Part shown: positions 1 to 11,412 of the stretch, in pieces | How the letters are laid out: each line of letters begins with the position of its first letter | Position numbering within the stretch: position 1 is the first letter of the stretch | The notes under the pieces: model-generated | Seen by the model: the letters and a program-made list of their open reading frames with translations, nothing else | What the model was told of the DNA's origin: nothing | Database searches by the model: none | DNA from: Blasia pusilla | Taxonomy: Eukaryota; Marchantiophyta; Marchantiopsida; Blasiales | Direction of reading: 5' to 3' | DNA: 64,000 bases | NCBI GenBank assembly: GCA_050084515.1 | Contig: CM114274.1 | Span: forward strand, 12,462,001 to 12,526,000 | Position numbers and translations under genes: made by a program

Positions 1-28
1 TCCAAGGGTGTCATCGTAGCACTCTCTG

Positions 29-1430
29 CTACCTTGGATTCCTCAGACCCGTCACGCTCCGGTACAGACGCCTCGCTCCACGCGGTCTGCACGTGCTCAT
101 CTGCCAATCGACGAAGCTCCTCAATCGAGCCCACATCGGCACCTCTCCTCCACGGAATGATGCACCTACCATAACACTCCTCTCCATAGAAACGTCAAGA
201 ATGGGAGTATCCTCTGCATGGACATGTCCCTCAATCAAATCACTAGGCCAAGTGATGGCACTGCTAAATGCTGCTAAGGTCGCCATCTCTGCTAGCCGTT
301 GCTCGATCACTGCACCTATGAATCGAACGGGTAATGAGCTAAGGCGCCCATCACGTGATTTCCATCCTGGTCTGTAGGACGCTGACTTCTCCCAGTAATC
401 CAGGGAAAACCCCATGGGGTATAACAGTGCTCCACCAACCAAGACGTCGTAGGACTCTGCATCAGTCACTATCGCCTTGGCGCGCACCACAGACTCATCA
501 GTAGGATGTCTTGGGTGAATCCTCACCACGACCTCCTGTCGGGTCATATACTGTGTGGTACTCGCGCCACCCAAGGATGTCTGTATCCGTAATGGACAAC
601 GCTCCATATCGACTCTCGTCAAGCCCAATCCTCTGAATGACGCTTTCCCCAACATCAGGGGTTGCGCTCCTGAATCCAACAAGACGCGCTGCGGACTAAA
701 AGCTCTACCTCCAGGACTTACCAACTCAAAGACCTCTCCTTGGTAACCCAGCAACACAACACCATGAGAAGCCATGGCACGCTCTATCGCGGGTCTAGCA
801 GGCATCTCCGCCATCCTAGCAGCCGCAGCCTGCCATGAATCTGACGTGGACGGCCCGAGCATCCGCTCCAAGGGCAGGTCCATCACCTCCTCTGCAATCA
901 CCTCTAAACGTGATGCAGGAACTCCAACTCCGCGCTCACATAGTGAAGCGGCCAGCCGAAATGCCTCAGCGGGCGTACCCCCCAACGTCATAACATCGGA
1001 AGCAGAAAATAAAGGAGTGCGGCACACAACGGTGGCCGCCCCCAACAACGTGCTCGACACATGCCCCTCTTGAGCATCAACAATAAGAGTCATCGCACTC
1101 GCTTCTCCCATCGCCCTCCGTGCCTGCACACCAACAACATCACCACCTCTCCAGGAACTTTGATGAGGACCCATTGATGGGGTCCTCATCGCTTCGGACA
1201 ACGTGAAAGACTGAGGAAGCCTAGTCTATTTACTTGCTTCCCCTAGCTGTGGATCCAACTCTACGACTGCTTCACGCGTCACAACAACGGCGGCCTCCAT
1301 CTGGGCAATCCTGCACATCCAACCAGGATCCTCCTGATCTCTGGCTGCTCCATATGATGTTGATGCCACAGATCCGGCATCGGGTAACCTCAATGCCATA
1401 GCGGCAACCGCTTCCTCGTAGCCGCCAGAT
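29..1430 (-). pseudogene. Retroelement aspartic protease region of R1
   Basis: The main open stretch is 1201-29 (390 codons) and begins at a non-ATG codon. The same frame is readable further upstream to about 1430, interrupted by one TAG near 1225, so this is the continuation of a Gag-protease polyprotein. The active-site signature V-L-L-D-S-G-A lies at about residues 173-179 of the open stretch, with hydrophobic beta strands around it. A second conserved block (T-D-A-x-x-Y-D-V-L-V-G) is about 70 residues later. It would be a retropepsin-like protease that processes the polyprotein. The frame closes at 29, and whatever follows (in relative R2, a methyltransferase-like region) lies off the window. 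The decayed plus-strand relative is at 27,235-28,090. Confidence 0.75.
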
Positions 1431-1812
1431 CAACACCATCCGACCTCACGTCCCGCATCTCCCTCGGCGCGTCTAGGTGGTGGTACTCTACCTCCTCCAT
1501 GGGCAGCTCCACCACCCTATCGGGCAACTCCAGCTCCTCGTCACCCAACGGGACCACCTGGTGCATGATCTCTAGACCCGGACCGGCTACTCGCTCTAGT
1601 GCCCTCTCTGGCCCTCGGTCCGGACGTAACTCAGGATGTAAACTGAAACACCTGGCGCATGTATGACCATACCTCTGACAATAGTCACACTCATAACGTA
1701 CTGGTGCACCATCTCCTCCTCCATGTTGAGGCACACGTCCATGACCCTGACGAGTGCAATCGCGCTGGTGATGGGCTCTACCACATGACCAACAAGTAAT
1801 AGTAGGCGACTG
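1390..1812 (-). pseudogene. Gag zinc-knuckle (nucleocapsid) region of R1
   Basis: In frame with the upstream Gag after the TAG. Two zinc knuckles are readable. The first, just after the stop, is of the C-x2-C-x3-H-x4-C type (CWSCGRAHHQRDC). The second is a classical C-x2-C-x4-H-x4-C knuckle (CDYCQRYGHTCARC). Such knuckles bind genomic RNA in retroelement nucleocapsids. An acidic, proline-rich linker follows. The frame stops at 1390-1392, but the coding pattern continues in the next frame from about 1430 toward the protease. A single-base indel in the stretch around 1400-1430 would explain this. A plus-strand relative of the second knuckle and its linker is at 23,120-23,640. Confidence 0.7.
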
Positions 1813-2904
1813 CTATTGAGCCGCATATGAAGGCGCAGGTCTCTGTGGCACAGCCTCCTGGTATCCTCCCTGAGCTCGTGGTGCCACAGTCGATCTATCT
1901 CGAGTCACGTTCTTTCGCACACGTGGTGCGGATAATCGTGGATCGCTCTCGCCAGAACCCATGGTGGCTACGCTTTCCTCCGCCATGTTGCGCTCAATGT
2001 TCTCAGCGGTCCTAAAAACATCTCTCAACATAGGGGAGGTGTTCATAAGAAGCATCCCCTCCCGCAGGGTCCGATCTAGCATCGCATACCATGACTGGAT
2101 AGCCTGAGCCTCTGTCACCCCCTGAGTGATGTTGATCAATCGACGCAAGCAAGTGTAAGCCTTACGTAAACTCTCACCTGGACGCCTCTGGAAGTCATGG
2201 ATGCTCCGCAACTTCTCCGTCCGTATCCCCTGGTAGCTCGCCCTCAACTTAGCAAAGAACTGAACCACAGGGTTGAACCTGGGACGAACCCGACTAGACG
2301 GTGCAATTGCTCCCATGCGAGTCATCCCTCGTAAAACGTCACTAGTGGAAGAGGAAGTAGCCTCTCCTGACTCCTCCTCCTCGTCTGGGAACGGCTCCGT
2401 CCATGACACATAATGTGGGTCATAGTAGAGCCTCCACGCCTCGATCTCACGTGCATATCTCTGAGAGAACTCATGGTAATCGTCCATGGGTGCCCCCTCT
2501 AAATGCTGGAATGTACCGTTCCATGTTGTAAACGGGTTGAACTCTCTAGAGTTCCTGGCCCATTGGGAGTCGCACCAACTCCTAAACTCTGCTATGAAAT
2601 CATGCAACTCAATTGTGCCTACTGCACCTGAAAACCTACGCGATCCTCTACCCTGATCGTCCATCTCGTACGCCCAACTAGTAGGACCACTCACAATGTA
2701 TGGCGATGTGCTCACAAACTCCTCTACACCCTCCCCCTCATCTGACGATGACACAGAAGGAGGTCGAGGTGGTCCCTCACGTGGAGACCCTCTGAACCTC
2801 ACGCCACTCCATGTAAAACCTCTAGAGCTACTCTTGGGTTCACCACCTCGCCTCTCAAAGTCCCGAACGGACTCCGTGATGACCCTCGTGCCCCTCTCAC
2901 CCAA
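1813..2904 (-). pseudogene. LTR-retrotransposon Gag (element R1)
   Basis: A 363-codon reading frame on the minus strand. It starts with a low-complexity, charged N-terminal region (about residues 1-90). A helical capsid-like part follows around residues 200-285, with the pattern of plant retrotransposon Gag: a Phe/Leu-rich start, a Q-R-R-P-G-E-S-L turn and a Y-x-C-L-R-R-L helix. The frame ends at a TAG (1813-1815). The same frame stays open beyond it into two zinc knuckles, so the Gag is probably longer and the TAG is either a mutation or leaky. Two decayed relatives lie at 23.1-23.6 kb (plus) and 23.7-24.5 kb (minus), which shows that this is a repeat family. The role would be particle assembly and RNA packaging of the element. 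Family assignment comes from overall pattern and context; superfamily (Gypsy-like or other) is not settled. Confidence 0.75.
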
Positions 2905-3519
2905 TCACTCTGAACCTTGTGAGTAATCCCTCAATCACTCATCCCAAACATGCGGCACTCGATCTACACTCTCCCTCCCCGAGACGTGTAACATGCGGCA
3001 ACACGCGGCGTGGTGCGGCAAATCGACCAGACTCGTCTCATCGACAACCTACCCTCAACTCCGGACATCCCACACAGGTCTATGTCCCCTAAACCACAAA
3101 CATAACTGATGCTCTCAACATCCACACACCCAATATCCCCAAATAACTACCCAAATCCCACAATCCCTCACACATGCAGGGTAAGGGACCAGAATGGGTA
3201 ACCTGAACACACTCCTCAGCAACTGTAAATCTCGACCCCAACTCGGTTGTGAAGCCAAACTCCTCAAACCAGCAAAACACAATCTACTCCACAATGACGG
3301 TGCGGCTCCGCGATCGAGACGGTGCGGTACGGCCACGAGCGGCACGGTGCGGCAATTGGCAGCGCGTTGTAACTGCAGGCATCACGTCACTGTCCTTGAT
3401 CTTCGTGGAGCGGCTTCCAACTCAAAACATAGTAACGCGGCTAGAAAACTTGGACCCCATAAATTATTTGGTCACACGTCGTCCAGAATAGTACTCCAGT
3501 CGGTCGACGACAGCTTGAC
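2905..3519 (-). other. Upstream untranslated region of R1
   Basis: No convincing coding sequence. It is rich in repeated GGTGCGGC-type motifs (about 2990-3025 and 3297-3365). The block at 3297-3370 is matched at 25,065-25,135 by a CpG-depleted relative, which ties it to the same element family. By position it is the 5' leader between LTR and gag; I could not identify a primer-binding site. Confidence 0.4.
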
Positions 3520-3740
3520 GGGTAATGGGCCAGCTGACGGGTCAAAGGGCCTCGCAAAGGCTTGACGGCCTGGCGAAGGGTTGACGTCCTGGCAAAGGGT
3601 TGACGGTCTGGCGAAGGGTTGACATCCTGGCAAAGGGTTGACGGCCTGGAAAAGGGTTGACGTCCTGGCAAAGGGTTGATGGCCTCGTGACGGGTTGACG
3701 GCCTGACGACGGGTTGACGGTCTGGCGACGGGTCGACAGT
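3520..3740. repeat. 19-bp minisatellite, about 11 copies
   Basis: A head-to-tail array with unit TTGACGGCCTGGCGAAGGG and variants. The starts at 3562, 3581, 3600, 3619, 3638, 3657, 3676, 3695, 3714 and 3733 are exactly 19 bp apart. It lies upstream of the minus-strand gag of R1, so it belongs to the element's leader or LTR. I saw no such array in the R3 relative, so the expansion seems private to this copy. Confidence 0.9.
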
Positions 3741-4900
3741 GACCGCGACGGTGGTCGAAGGTGATGGCGCCGCTAATGGCGGCTATTGCTTTAGGGTTTC
3801 GATTTTTACCCTAAAATTGGCAGTTTACAAAATTGGCCATAACTTTCTGCTCGCAACTGCAAATCACTCATCATCTATTGCACAACCTGCACAGCTTCAA
3901 GATCTACGATGGCGTCAAAAAGTATTTTGAATCAAAAACTCCTATAAAAATTGATGGGGACTGTCGTAAACCCCAACGTCTCTTTCTTCTCCCAAAAATT
4001 CGGCAGCGCTTCCGCGCTGATTTTTCCCAACGAAAATGTAAAACCTATGAAAAAACAAATCAGAAAGCTACATGGTGCTCCCGAGAGCACTGGCGTGGGT
4101 AATCCGCCCACACACTCAAATTCTACCAACATTTGGGCAGCGCTTCCGCACGCCACTCTCTAGTACAAAAAAAAATAAAGGAAAATAGTAAACTGAATGA
4201 CTCTTGCTCCCGTGAGCACTCCCATGAGTCATGAAGCAGGGAACACGGTCCCTAACCTGCACACACTCCAAAACTCCAGCAAGCTCCCGCATTGTAGCTC
4301 TCTCACTCTCTCATTCTCTCTTTGTAAAGTAAGATTCAATCTCTCTCTACACCATAGCTCTCAATGGTGTGCACTCTCTCTCATGTCAAACCAAACCCAC
4401 TCTCCTAATGAGAGGCTTGGGTTATACTCACAAGGCAAGGGACCATAGTTCCGCCGCCTCATGCCAAGAGGTTCAACAAAGAGAGAATGAGCTCTCAAGC
4501 TCTCTCTCCTTGAGGTATACCCCTCCCCTCTCCCAAGCTCTCACCATGGTAACCTATGCTCCCAAGTCACCTCCTTGGCTCTTGACCTGATGTAGGAGGT
4601 CAAGGGCCACTTACCAAAAATAGAAAGTCAACTATCCCCAACATGGAAACTTACCCGAAATAGTAAGTTTCTCTATATGGCTCCAAATGAGCCGAAACGA
4701 AGGGGAAACCTGCTCTCTCAAGTTTCCCGGGGCCTCAGCATGTCATTCTTAACCTCATGGGCTGCCTTCCACTACTCGTGAAGACGCTCTACTAGATCCC
4801 ACCGATCTATCCTAACGGTCGTGACATAGTAGGATCCGCTCTTAGGTTGGAGGATATAGTGTGGAGTGCACTCAAAGAATTGTTAGTTCTTTGAGTTGAG
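3741..4900 (-). mobile_element. LTR-like region of R1
   Basis: A non-coding stretch upstream (in minus-strand sense) of the R1 gag. The part from about 4040 to 4690 matches 25,840-26,600 in order: a CT-rich tract, a gccgcctcatgc block, a gagagaatgagctc block and an aatagtaagtt block. The repetition next to a second gag copy suggests LTR sequence. Internal short repeats include two GGCAGCGCTTCCGC copies (about 4000 and 4137) and two small GTGCTC...GAGCAC hairpins. I could not fix the TG...CA ends or a target-site duplication. Confidence 0.4.
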
Positions 4901-5479
4901 CCTGTTGCGTTGGGAGTTAGCCTTGGTAGTGAGTAGTGCTCTTGGCTATGGTAGTTCCCGCAAGCTTCGACCTAGATTCTCCCATTGTGGAGTGGGTTTG
5001 GCTCGATTATATGTGATTCTATACGTGTTTTATGACAGTAGGTCTTTCACGGATTTCAGTTGTGGTACACTTGTGTTTGTGGATGCTCTCATCTATGTTA
5101 TGTATGTATGTGAGTATGGTATGTCAAGGATGTATGTTGTGTGACGATGTGGATTCGCACGACAAAACGAACAAAATAAACACTATCAACATGATTCTTA
5201 ACATTTTAACTTCAACATCATACTATATAGGTTGTCGGCTACTAAAAGAGACTTGATTGGTTGCAAAAGAACTTGAATATATGGTCATATTTAAATGGAC
5301 TTAAGTCCTTATTTTTCTTATAAGCATGACTTCAAGAAAGTTGAAAACCTAGAAATGTTTTAATTCACTAGGAATGTCGAAATTGATGTTACTTTTAGAT
5401 TATTACCAGCCAAACCACCAAAGTCTAGGCTTCAATCTGATGTAGTTAATGAGCAGGAGAGGGAAATCAGATTTGGTTC
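4901..5479. other. Intergenic, no gene recognised
   Basis: AT-rich sequence with no recognisable coding region. A 9-bp hairpin (CTCAAAGAA / TTCTTTGAG) sits at about 4870-4894 at its left edge. The right end runs into exon-like sequence of the CACTA remnant. Confidence 0.4.
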
Positions 5480-6010
5480 ATCCAAGAAAAGAATGAAGGT
5501 AAATTCTCTCTCCTACAATGACCTCTCCTATTCAAGGTTCAAATGACAACACTGATGTTTCTTGTTGTGGACAGTTACATGGTCGTCTAGGACTTATCAA
5601 GTTTTCACATGATCTTCCAAACTGGGGATGGTCTTTCAAACAGGTAATTCATAACAAATTATTTTCAAATTTATGGTGCACATGCACGGAAGCAGAATCT
5701 CCATTTGGTACTAGCTAAGTGTTTGTTCTTTGTATTCTTGTAGTTGTGAATTTGAGATCATGTACTACTTGCAAAGCTGAAGTTGAGTAGGATGGTGTTT
5801 GGGTTAGGGGTCATCTCAGGTTTTGGTGAAAGGGACAAGTTCCATGCCAAGGACATCCCACTAGGCATGGTTAGGACTGATCTTAATGAAGTATTCGAGC
5901 CTCAGCATGCTCTATGGATGCCAAATTTGATAGATGATCCTGCACAAAAAACATTTGGTGATGGTCTTGGTTCAAGCATGCTCTGGCCAGAGATGCATAT
6001 GAGAAAGTAA
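5480..6010 (+). pseudogene. CACTA-associated protein fragment (DUF8039-like)
   Basis: The open stretch at 5783-6010 (75 codons) has the pattern of the domain found in plant CACTA/En-Spm second proteins. It runs from a hydrophobic start (V-F-G-L-G-V-I) through a short-loop region with I-P-L-G, then V-x-x-D-L-x-x-V-F, and ends in a glycine-rich D-G-L-G-S-S-M-L-W-P block. A second short open stretch at 5518-5718 precedes it and may be a neighbouring exon; I do not recognise it. Its position just upstream of a CACTA-type terminus at 7102 fits the 3' part of such an element. The function is unknown in the family and nothing here looks intact. The assignment is by pattern only. Confidence 0.4.
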
Positions 6011-6459
6011 ATTCAGTATAGTAGTTTTCCTTTTCGGCACCCAACTACTTGAGGTGCATAGACTTCTCTTTTGAGGTGACTTTAATAACTAAAGACCTCT
6101 TTCTAGTCTGTTGGATATGAGAATCGGAAACCGTGCTAGTTCTGATATCAGATCTTACTTTCAAAACTTTCATATTCTGTTCTTTTTGCATTTCACCCTC
6201 TTGTAGTGGAGTTGCGATGTAGTTGCTTGTGTGTCATTCTTCAAAACTGTATTTTATGCTCAGGTGTAAGTTTTGGTGTTGCAATTCAAAACATAAATGG
6301 ACATGAGAGGTTGAGTAATTCAGATCCAATTGCAACTCATCACAAACTCCAATATTGAGATGCATTGATAAACTTATCTCAAACTCCAAAATTGAAATCT
6401 ACATTCAGTACCAGTCATTTCAATATTACTAGGGCAGTGAGCTTTCATTACTATCTAGT

Positions 6460-7102
6460 CACTAAAAAATGACTCATTCAGTCCTGTTGCAATGACTATA
6501 GTACTCATTGTGTCCTGTCCACAACTACCACAGTCAAGTTGCTATGTCTACAAGTTGTAGGGCCTTCTACTCTAGTCATGTGTCACTACTCAGCGAGTGA
6601 CTAAACATGACTATATGAGTACATTAAAGTATGGGAAAAAATTGAAATGACTACAAGAGTTTCTAGCTACAACTAAATCCAAAAATTTAATGACTGGTGG
6701 AGACATGACTATGCCCGCCAAGTGGATAACTCACGCATGTAGTACACATGTCACATTGTCATTGGATATTTATTACTTTTACATGACTAAACATGACTAC
6801 TGTAGTCATTGGTGGTAACTAGACAAATATCCTATATATGACTACACAAGTTGTCGTCCATATTCCACGTCATAAGTGACATGTCACACCAATCAGTCCA
6901 CATCATATAGACGTGTCATTATTCCACGTCATCTAAGTGACATGTCAATCATGGCCTTATGACTACACCCCCTAGTGTCCTGACAAATATGACTTGGCTT
7001 TTATGTCTAAAGTAGTCGTCAGTCATTGTTAGTTGTGGTATGTAAAGTATGACTTATATGAGTCATATAACTTAGTCATAAAACCAGGGATTTTTTCTAG
7101 TG
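6460..7102. mobile_element. Non-autonomous CACTA-type element or CACTA terminal region
   Basis: The segment begins CACTA (6460-6464) and ends TAGTG (7098-7102). Both ends are followed inward by A/T homopolymer and a TGACT/AGTCA word. The interior is packed with ATGACTA/TAGTCAT motifs in both orientations, as expected for subterminal transposase-binding repeats of CACTA elements. No open reading frame is present. The 3-bp flanks (agt and gat) do not match, so either the left end is fortuitous and this is only the 3' end of a larger element, or the duplication has decayed. Confidence 0.5.
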
Positions 7103-7109
7103 GATGATA

Positions 7110-7260
7110 TCACATCTTAGTTTGCCGACAGGTAGAGTTCAACTGCATCATCGACATAGAGGATCAACAAGGTGTCCGGATATAACTTCATCTTGAGATA
7201 TCAGATGACATTGGCGACATGTCCGTTATGCTGAGAACATCATCTTTGACAATTTTCCCA
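7110..7260 (-). pseudogene. Possible Copia reverse-transcriptase scrap
   Basis: The minus strand across about 7130-7165 reads L-L-I-L-Y-V-D-D, the active-site block of Ty1/Copia reverse transcriptases. The flanks are too decayed to follow in one frame. It may be a real remnant or a chance match to a short motif. No LTR was seen nearby. Confidence 0.3.
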
Positions 7261-8980
7261 TTTTTTTCTTTTTCAATTATTGATCCATTAACGGAGTCAA
7301 CAATCATCCACTAACTATGCACATAGGTTACCGTTGAGATGTCTATTTTGAGGGAAGAGCCTTTCAGCTAGTGCAAGGCTATAAGAGAGGTAGAGATGGC
7401 TTTCCCAAGCCATCTTTCTCACATTGAGCCTAAGGAGCATCTTTCTTGCCCTTGTGTGTAGGAACCTTAACTAGGGTGCTAGCCTCCGAATTTCCTCATA
7501 GTAGAGGATGGATGTGATACACTATGCCGATATAGATTCAAGAATGGAGTTTTAGGCCGGGTGAGCCACTTTTACTCTAATTGTGTTTTGTGTTCTCGGT
7601 GGATATGCGTGAGTGTATTTCATTTGCGAGTGGATCGACCTGGTTTTTGGGAAGATTAGTGTTGTGTGGAGTGTAGATATGACCAGCAATGTGGATTGTG
7701 TAGCAATATGCATGCGCACGAAAATGACCTTGGTTGGAATCAATCCTTTCACTTGATCCTTGAACCTCATGAATAGAATTTTTGTCTACCTCTCTATTTT
7801 ACTATGAAGAACTTGAAACGATCAAACTAATTATAGTTTATAAACATACTTGCTCTTTCAAATTTTATGTGGTAAACCAAATAGAGGCTAATTATTAAAT
7901 CTTGGACAAGAGAAGATCTTAGAGCTACTTGGGAATATTTTTTTTATTAAACATTTATTCTTAAGTCTCTTTTGTCATTCTCCTATACTTCTTGTTATCC
8001 CAAATTATCTTGAAAGTGCTCACTTGTAAGATCCTAGCTTAACCTATGAGTGAGAAGTAATAGGAGCTTCCAAGGAAGACATGTGTGCCTCTATCAAAAC
8101 TCATTCTTGACACAACTCCCAAGAATGATCGTTCGTAGGAGGGTTGACGCTTCTTTTTGAATAGTGACTTGTCATAGAAAATCCGATGTGAATGGATCTC
8201 TCGACCATGAGAATGATCACAAATCCCTCCAAAATTATATCTATTATTCAAAAAAATACTCGTAGTTTAAATGGTTGTATCAAAGATGTCAAAAATAATT
8301 TCACTCCTAAGGATCCTTTTGTTCTATGTAAAGCATGGTTGGGTAAGAATTTTTTTGCACAATCTAAAGAAGCTTTAGAGCTACATTTAGATCATGAAGA
8401 ACCACTTAAAGAAACAATGGACATCTCTATGCGAAATCATAAAATTTTAAGATTGGCTCCTTAGCATCCTCCATACAACGCAGGCATACATAAGGACGCC
8501 TAAGACCCAATATTTATATCCATAAAATTTTGAATCTATGACATATGGCATGGATGGATACCTATGTGTCATTTTTTTCCTGTAATGTTTTGTGATTAAA
8601 CCTTGTGCATTTATTGATTATGCTAAAAAACATAGTTATGGCTAAATTATCAATTTGAAATTATGGCTAATGATAGATCACTTTTCTTCTATAGTCTCAT
8701 TTTTTACTAGCATGAAATAATTTGAATTATCCTATAATTGGTGATTTTTTTATCTACAAGATGAGTTTCTTAGGGTTTGAAAGTTTTCAAGTATCCTACT
8801 ATTGATTATTTTTCCTCTATGACCTAAGTTTTTAAGGGCCTAAAATAATTAAAGTACCCTACGACTGATCATTCTTTCAATTCCATCTACAATTCTTCGG
8901 GGGTGAAGCGATGTAGCCTAATACCATATGCTTTTATTCAAATTTTTGAATCCCTAATTGAAGTAGATACTGAACTAATC
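7261..8980. other. AT-rich stretch, no gene recognised
   Basis: Only short open stretches occur. The longest clear one, 8192-8464 on the plus strand (90 codons), is lysine-rich with no motif that I recognise. The rest is AT-rich and low in CpG, typical of the decayed TE background in this window. Confidence 0.35.
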
Positions 8981-8984
8981 TTTG

Positions 8985-9550
8985 GCATACTCCGAGCACG
9001 CCATGTAGACCCGAGCAGATGGAGCCCACATCCATTGCGTGGCCCGCAACCAAGCTTGTAGGACGGGCCTTGCGTGGATCATGAGCCCTCCATACAGGCC
9101 CTGCACGGGCCTAAGCCCGCGCAATGAGGGCCAAGCCCGCCCTGCAGGGCAAGGCTGCACACAGAAAAAGTCCATGTCCATCCTATGGACAGTTATGTCT
9201 CTGTAGACTCGGGTACACCCGGACGGCCTCGGAGCGTGCCACCTTGACATGGGCTGATGGAGCCCGTACTTGTTGCGTGGCCCGCATGGCAGGTTGGGGG
9301 GTGAGAAGGGGCAGGCTCAGAGTGGGCAAGCGCGGGCTGGGGCGGCCTCCAAGCCTGCATAATTTCATCCGCAATATTTTGGTCCTTGAGGACCAAATCC
9401 TATGGACCGCGCTAGCAAACTCCAAGCCTGCCCACTTCGAGCCTACTCCGCGCCAGCCCACTGCGAGGCTTGTATGGACATGTCCATCTTAGGAACAGAC
9501 CTAAGTCTATGGATACACCATGACATAGACTTTGTCCATATGCAAATATT
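8985..9550. mobile_element. GC-rich MITE-like element(s), CAAGGTT family
   Basis: A GC-rich patch in AT-rich DNA. A left-end-like sequence, CAAGGCTGCAC, starts at 9150. A right-end-like sequence reading GTCCATATGCAA ends near 9545-9550. The interior holds the family's palindromic words (GGACATGTCC near 9477) and two copies of a body motif with gatggagccc followed by gtggcccgca (near 9018 and 9255), which suggests two nested or tandem copies. No target duplication was found. Apparent open frames here are by-products of GC content. Confidence 0.5.
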
Positions 9551-10475
9551 ATTTCAAGGTTAATTTTATTTATCCATTGTTAATAGGAAAATCCTATATA
9601 TCATAAGATCATTTTTAATATTGAAAAAATTCTTCTAAATCCTACATTCTACTTGTCTGATTCTCCAAGAAGAAAAGAAGAGGCTAAAAGCCATATTGAG
9701 TTTAACGCCAAGCAAAGAAATCCTAATCAAGGAGTCAAGAGAATATGAGATGAAAAGAAAAATCTCTAACAAATATATGCGTTCTAAATCTTATATGTTC
9801 TGAACCAATATTTGAACGAAATAAAGCTTATGGAAGCTCTAAACTTCAAACTGCTAGTGGGATGTATATTATACATCCCACTGGCAAGGATTCTTCTATG
9901 ATGTGTTCAAATTGCATCACAAGTGTTAATTTTTAGTGTATTAGAAACCTTTCTATACAGAGAAAATTTTATATCGCTTCAACATTTGAATGAGGTCATC
10001 TAAAAATATGTAAGTTATGTAAAAATAAAGAAACACCTTATTATTCCAATTCAAGATAAGTCTACACATCACTTAGACATGCATTGGAGCCTTCAAAGAT
10101 ATTATGTTTGCAAGGCTTGAGATCCCAAATAACCAGTACTTGAAAGGAGTAGCTTTAATGATTTATCCCAAATAGAGGATGTGATATAGTCCACAATAAT
10201 TAGTAAGATAATATTTTTACATAAGAAAGTTAATATCTTGTCTCCCAAATAAAGTTCTTATACTAAGATTTATGTCAAATAAAATGATAGTAAAATCCAT
10301 GTCTATCGTAGTCATAACTTAGAGTTATAAATTCCAATTAACGAGTGGTGCAAATTTCAGATAATTGACTTAAAGTCAAAGAAAAAAGTGTTTTGCTAAG
10401 AGTAGCCTAGGAAACATGATTGATGAAAAGAAAAAGAAGATCTACTTAAAAAGGATATGTATGCCATTGGGAGGC
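9551..10475. other. AT-rich stretch, nothing recognised
   Basis: Low-GC sequence without long open frames, repeats or motifs that I can name. Confidence 0.4.
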
Positions 10476-10483
10476 TTGAAATT

Positions 10484-10780
10484 CATCGTTGCTCCAAAAC
10501 GGACAAATCCTTCCTTAGCACAGACATGGACGGACATGTCGGACATGGATTCAAAGAGGTGGGACCCACACTATTAGTCCATGATGGAAGGCAAGGCAAG
10601 GACGAGAAGAGTAATGAGGGAGGAAGAAATGGGGGAGTATGAAACACAAAGACAAGTAAAGGGAATGAAAAAAAAGGGAAAAGTGGGGCCCATACCGACA
10701 AATCCTTCCATAAGACGATAATATAAATCCACGGACGTGGACATGTTCGCGGACATGAACTTTGTCCACATGCAACCTTG
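10484..10780. mobile_element. hAT-type MITE, CAAGGTT family
   Basis: A 297-bp element ending GTCCACATGCAACCTTG, with a diverged complementary left end CATCGTTGCTCC. It is flanked by TTGAAATT (10476-10483) and TTGAAATC (10781-10788), an 8-bp target duplication with one mismatch, the length typical of hAT transposition. The subterminal parts carry the palindrome-rich GGACATGTCC-type words shared with the other copies. It has no coding capacity, so it must have been moved by a transposase supplied in trans. Confidence 0.7.
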
Positions 10781-10875
10781 TTGAAATCCTAAATAGTCAA
10801 TACATGAATATGAAATAATTACATATTCATGTAATTATTTAATGAAGGAAAGCCTAAAGTTTAATATTCCTATAA

Positions 10876-10903
10876 CTAATTTTATATATATATATATATA
10901 TCC
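10876..10903. repeat. Short (TA)n microsatellite
   Basis: An alternating TA run within AT-rich sequence. Confidence 0.7.
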
Positions 10904-11125
10904 CATGTAATGCGATAAGATCCAAAATTCTTTGGAAAGGCATACATTACCATTCCCTAATAAATTTCCAAGATTCCAATTTAGTTTAATTTAATATAAA
11001 GTAACCAAACTTGAAAGTAGACATTCATATTACTTGCAAGTGTTGGCCACTGGTACAAATACAAAAGCAAAGCCAAATAAGAGTCAAACTGCCACAAATG
11101 AATATAAGGAAAGAATTAAAGGATA

Positions 11126-11183
11126 TGTAGTCAATGTACTTGTTTCTTAGGGCAAACCCTAAGAAACAAGTACATTGACTACA
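11126..11183. repeat. Perfect 27-bp hairpin with a 4-nt loop
   Basis: The left arm at 11126-11152 and the right arm at 11157-11183 are exact reverse complements with loop CAAA. Pairing stops on both sides. The arms include a telobox-like AAACCCTAA around the loop. No flanking element was recognised. It may be a foldback insertion, a template-switch product or a small-RNA precursor. Confidence 0.9.
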
Positions 11184-11412
11184 AGCATACCTCCCACATG
11201 GAGGCATTCGAGAGATATCCTTGACTAGCGCATAGATAGTTGGTGAAATAAAAAGTTTACCATGTTTGGGTATAATTTAAGGAGGTTCTTTAAAATTATA
11301 CCCAATAAGGAAAGCCTAATGCAGAACGGTTAATCTAAAAAATCGTGTGTGCGAGGACCATAATGATGCAAATGTAGATGAATTTAAATTAAAAATTTAT
11401 GATCAGAAAAAA

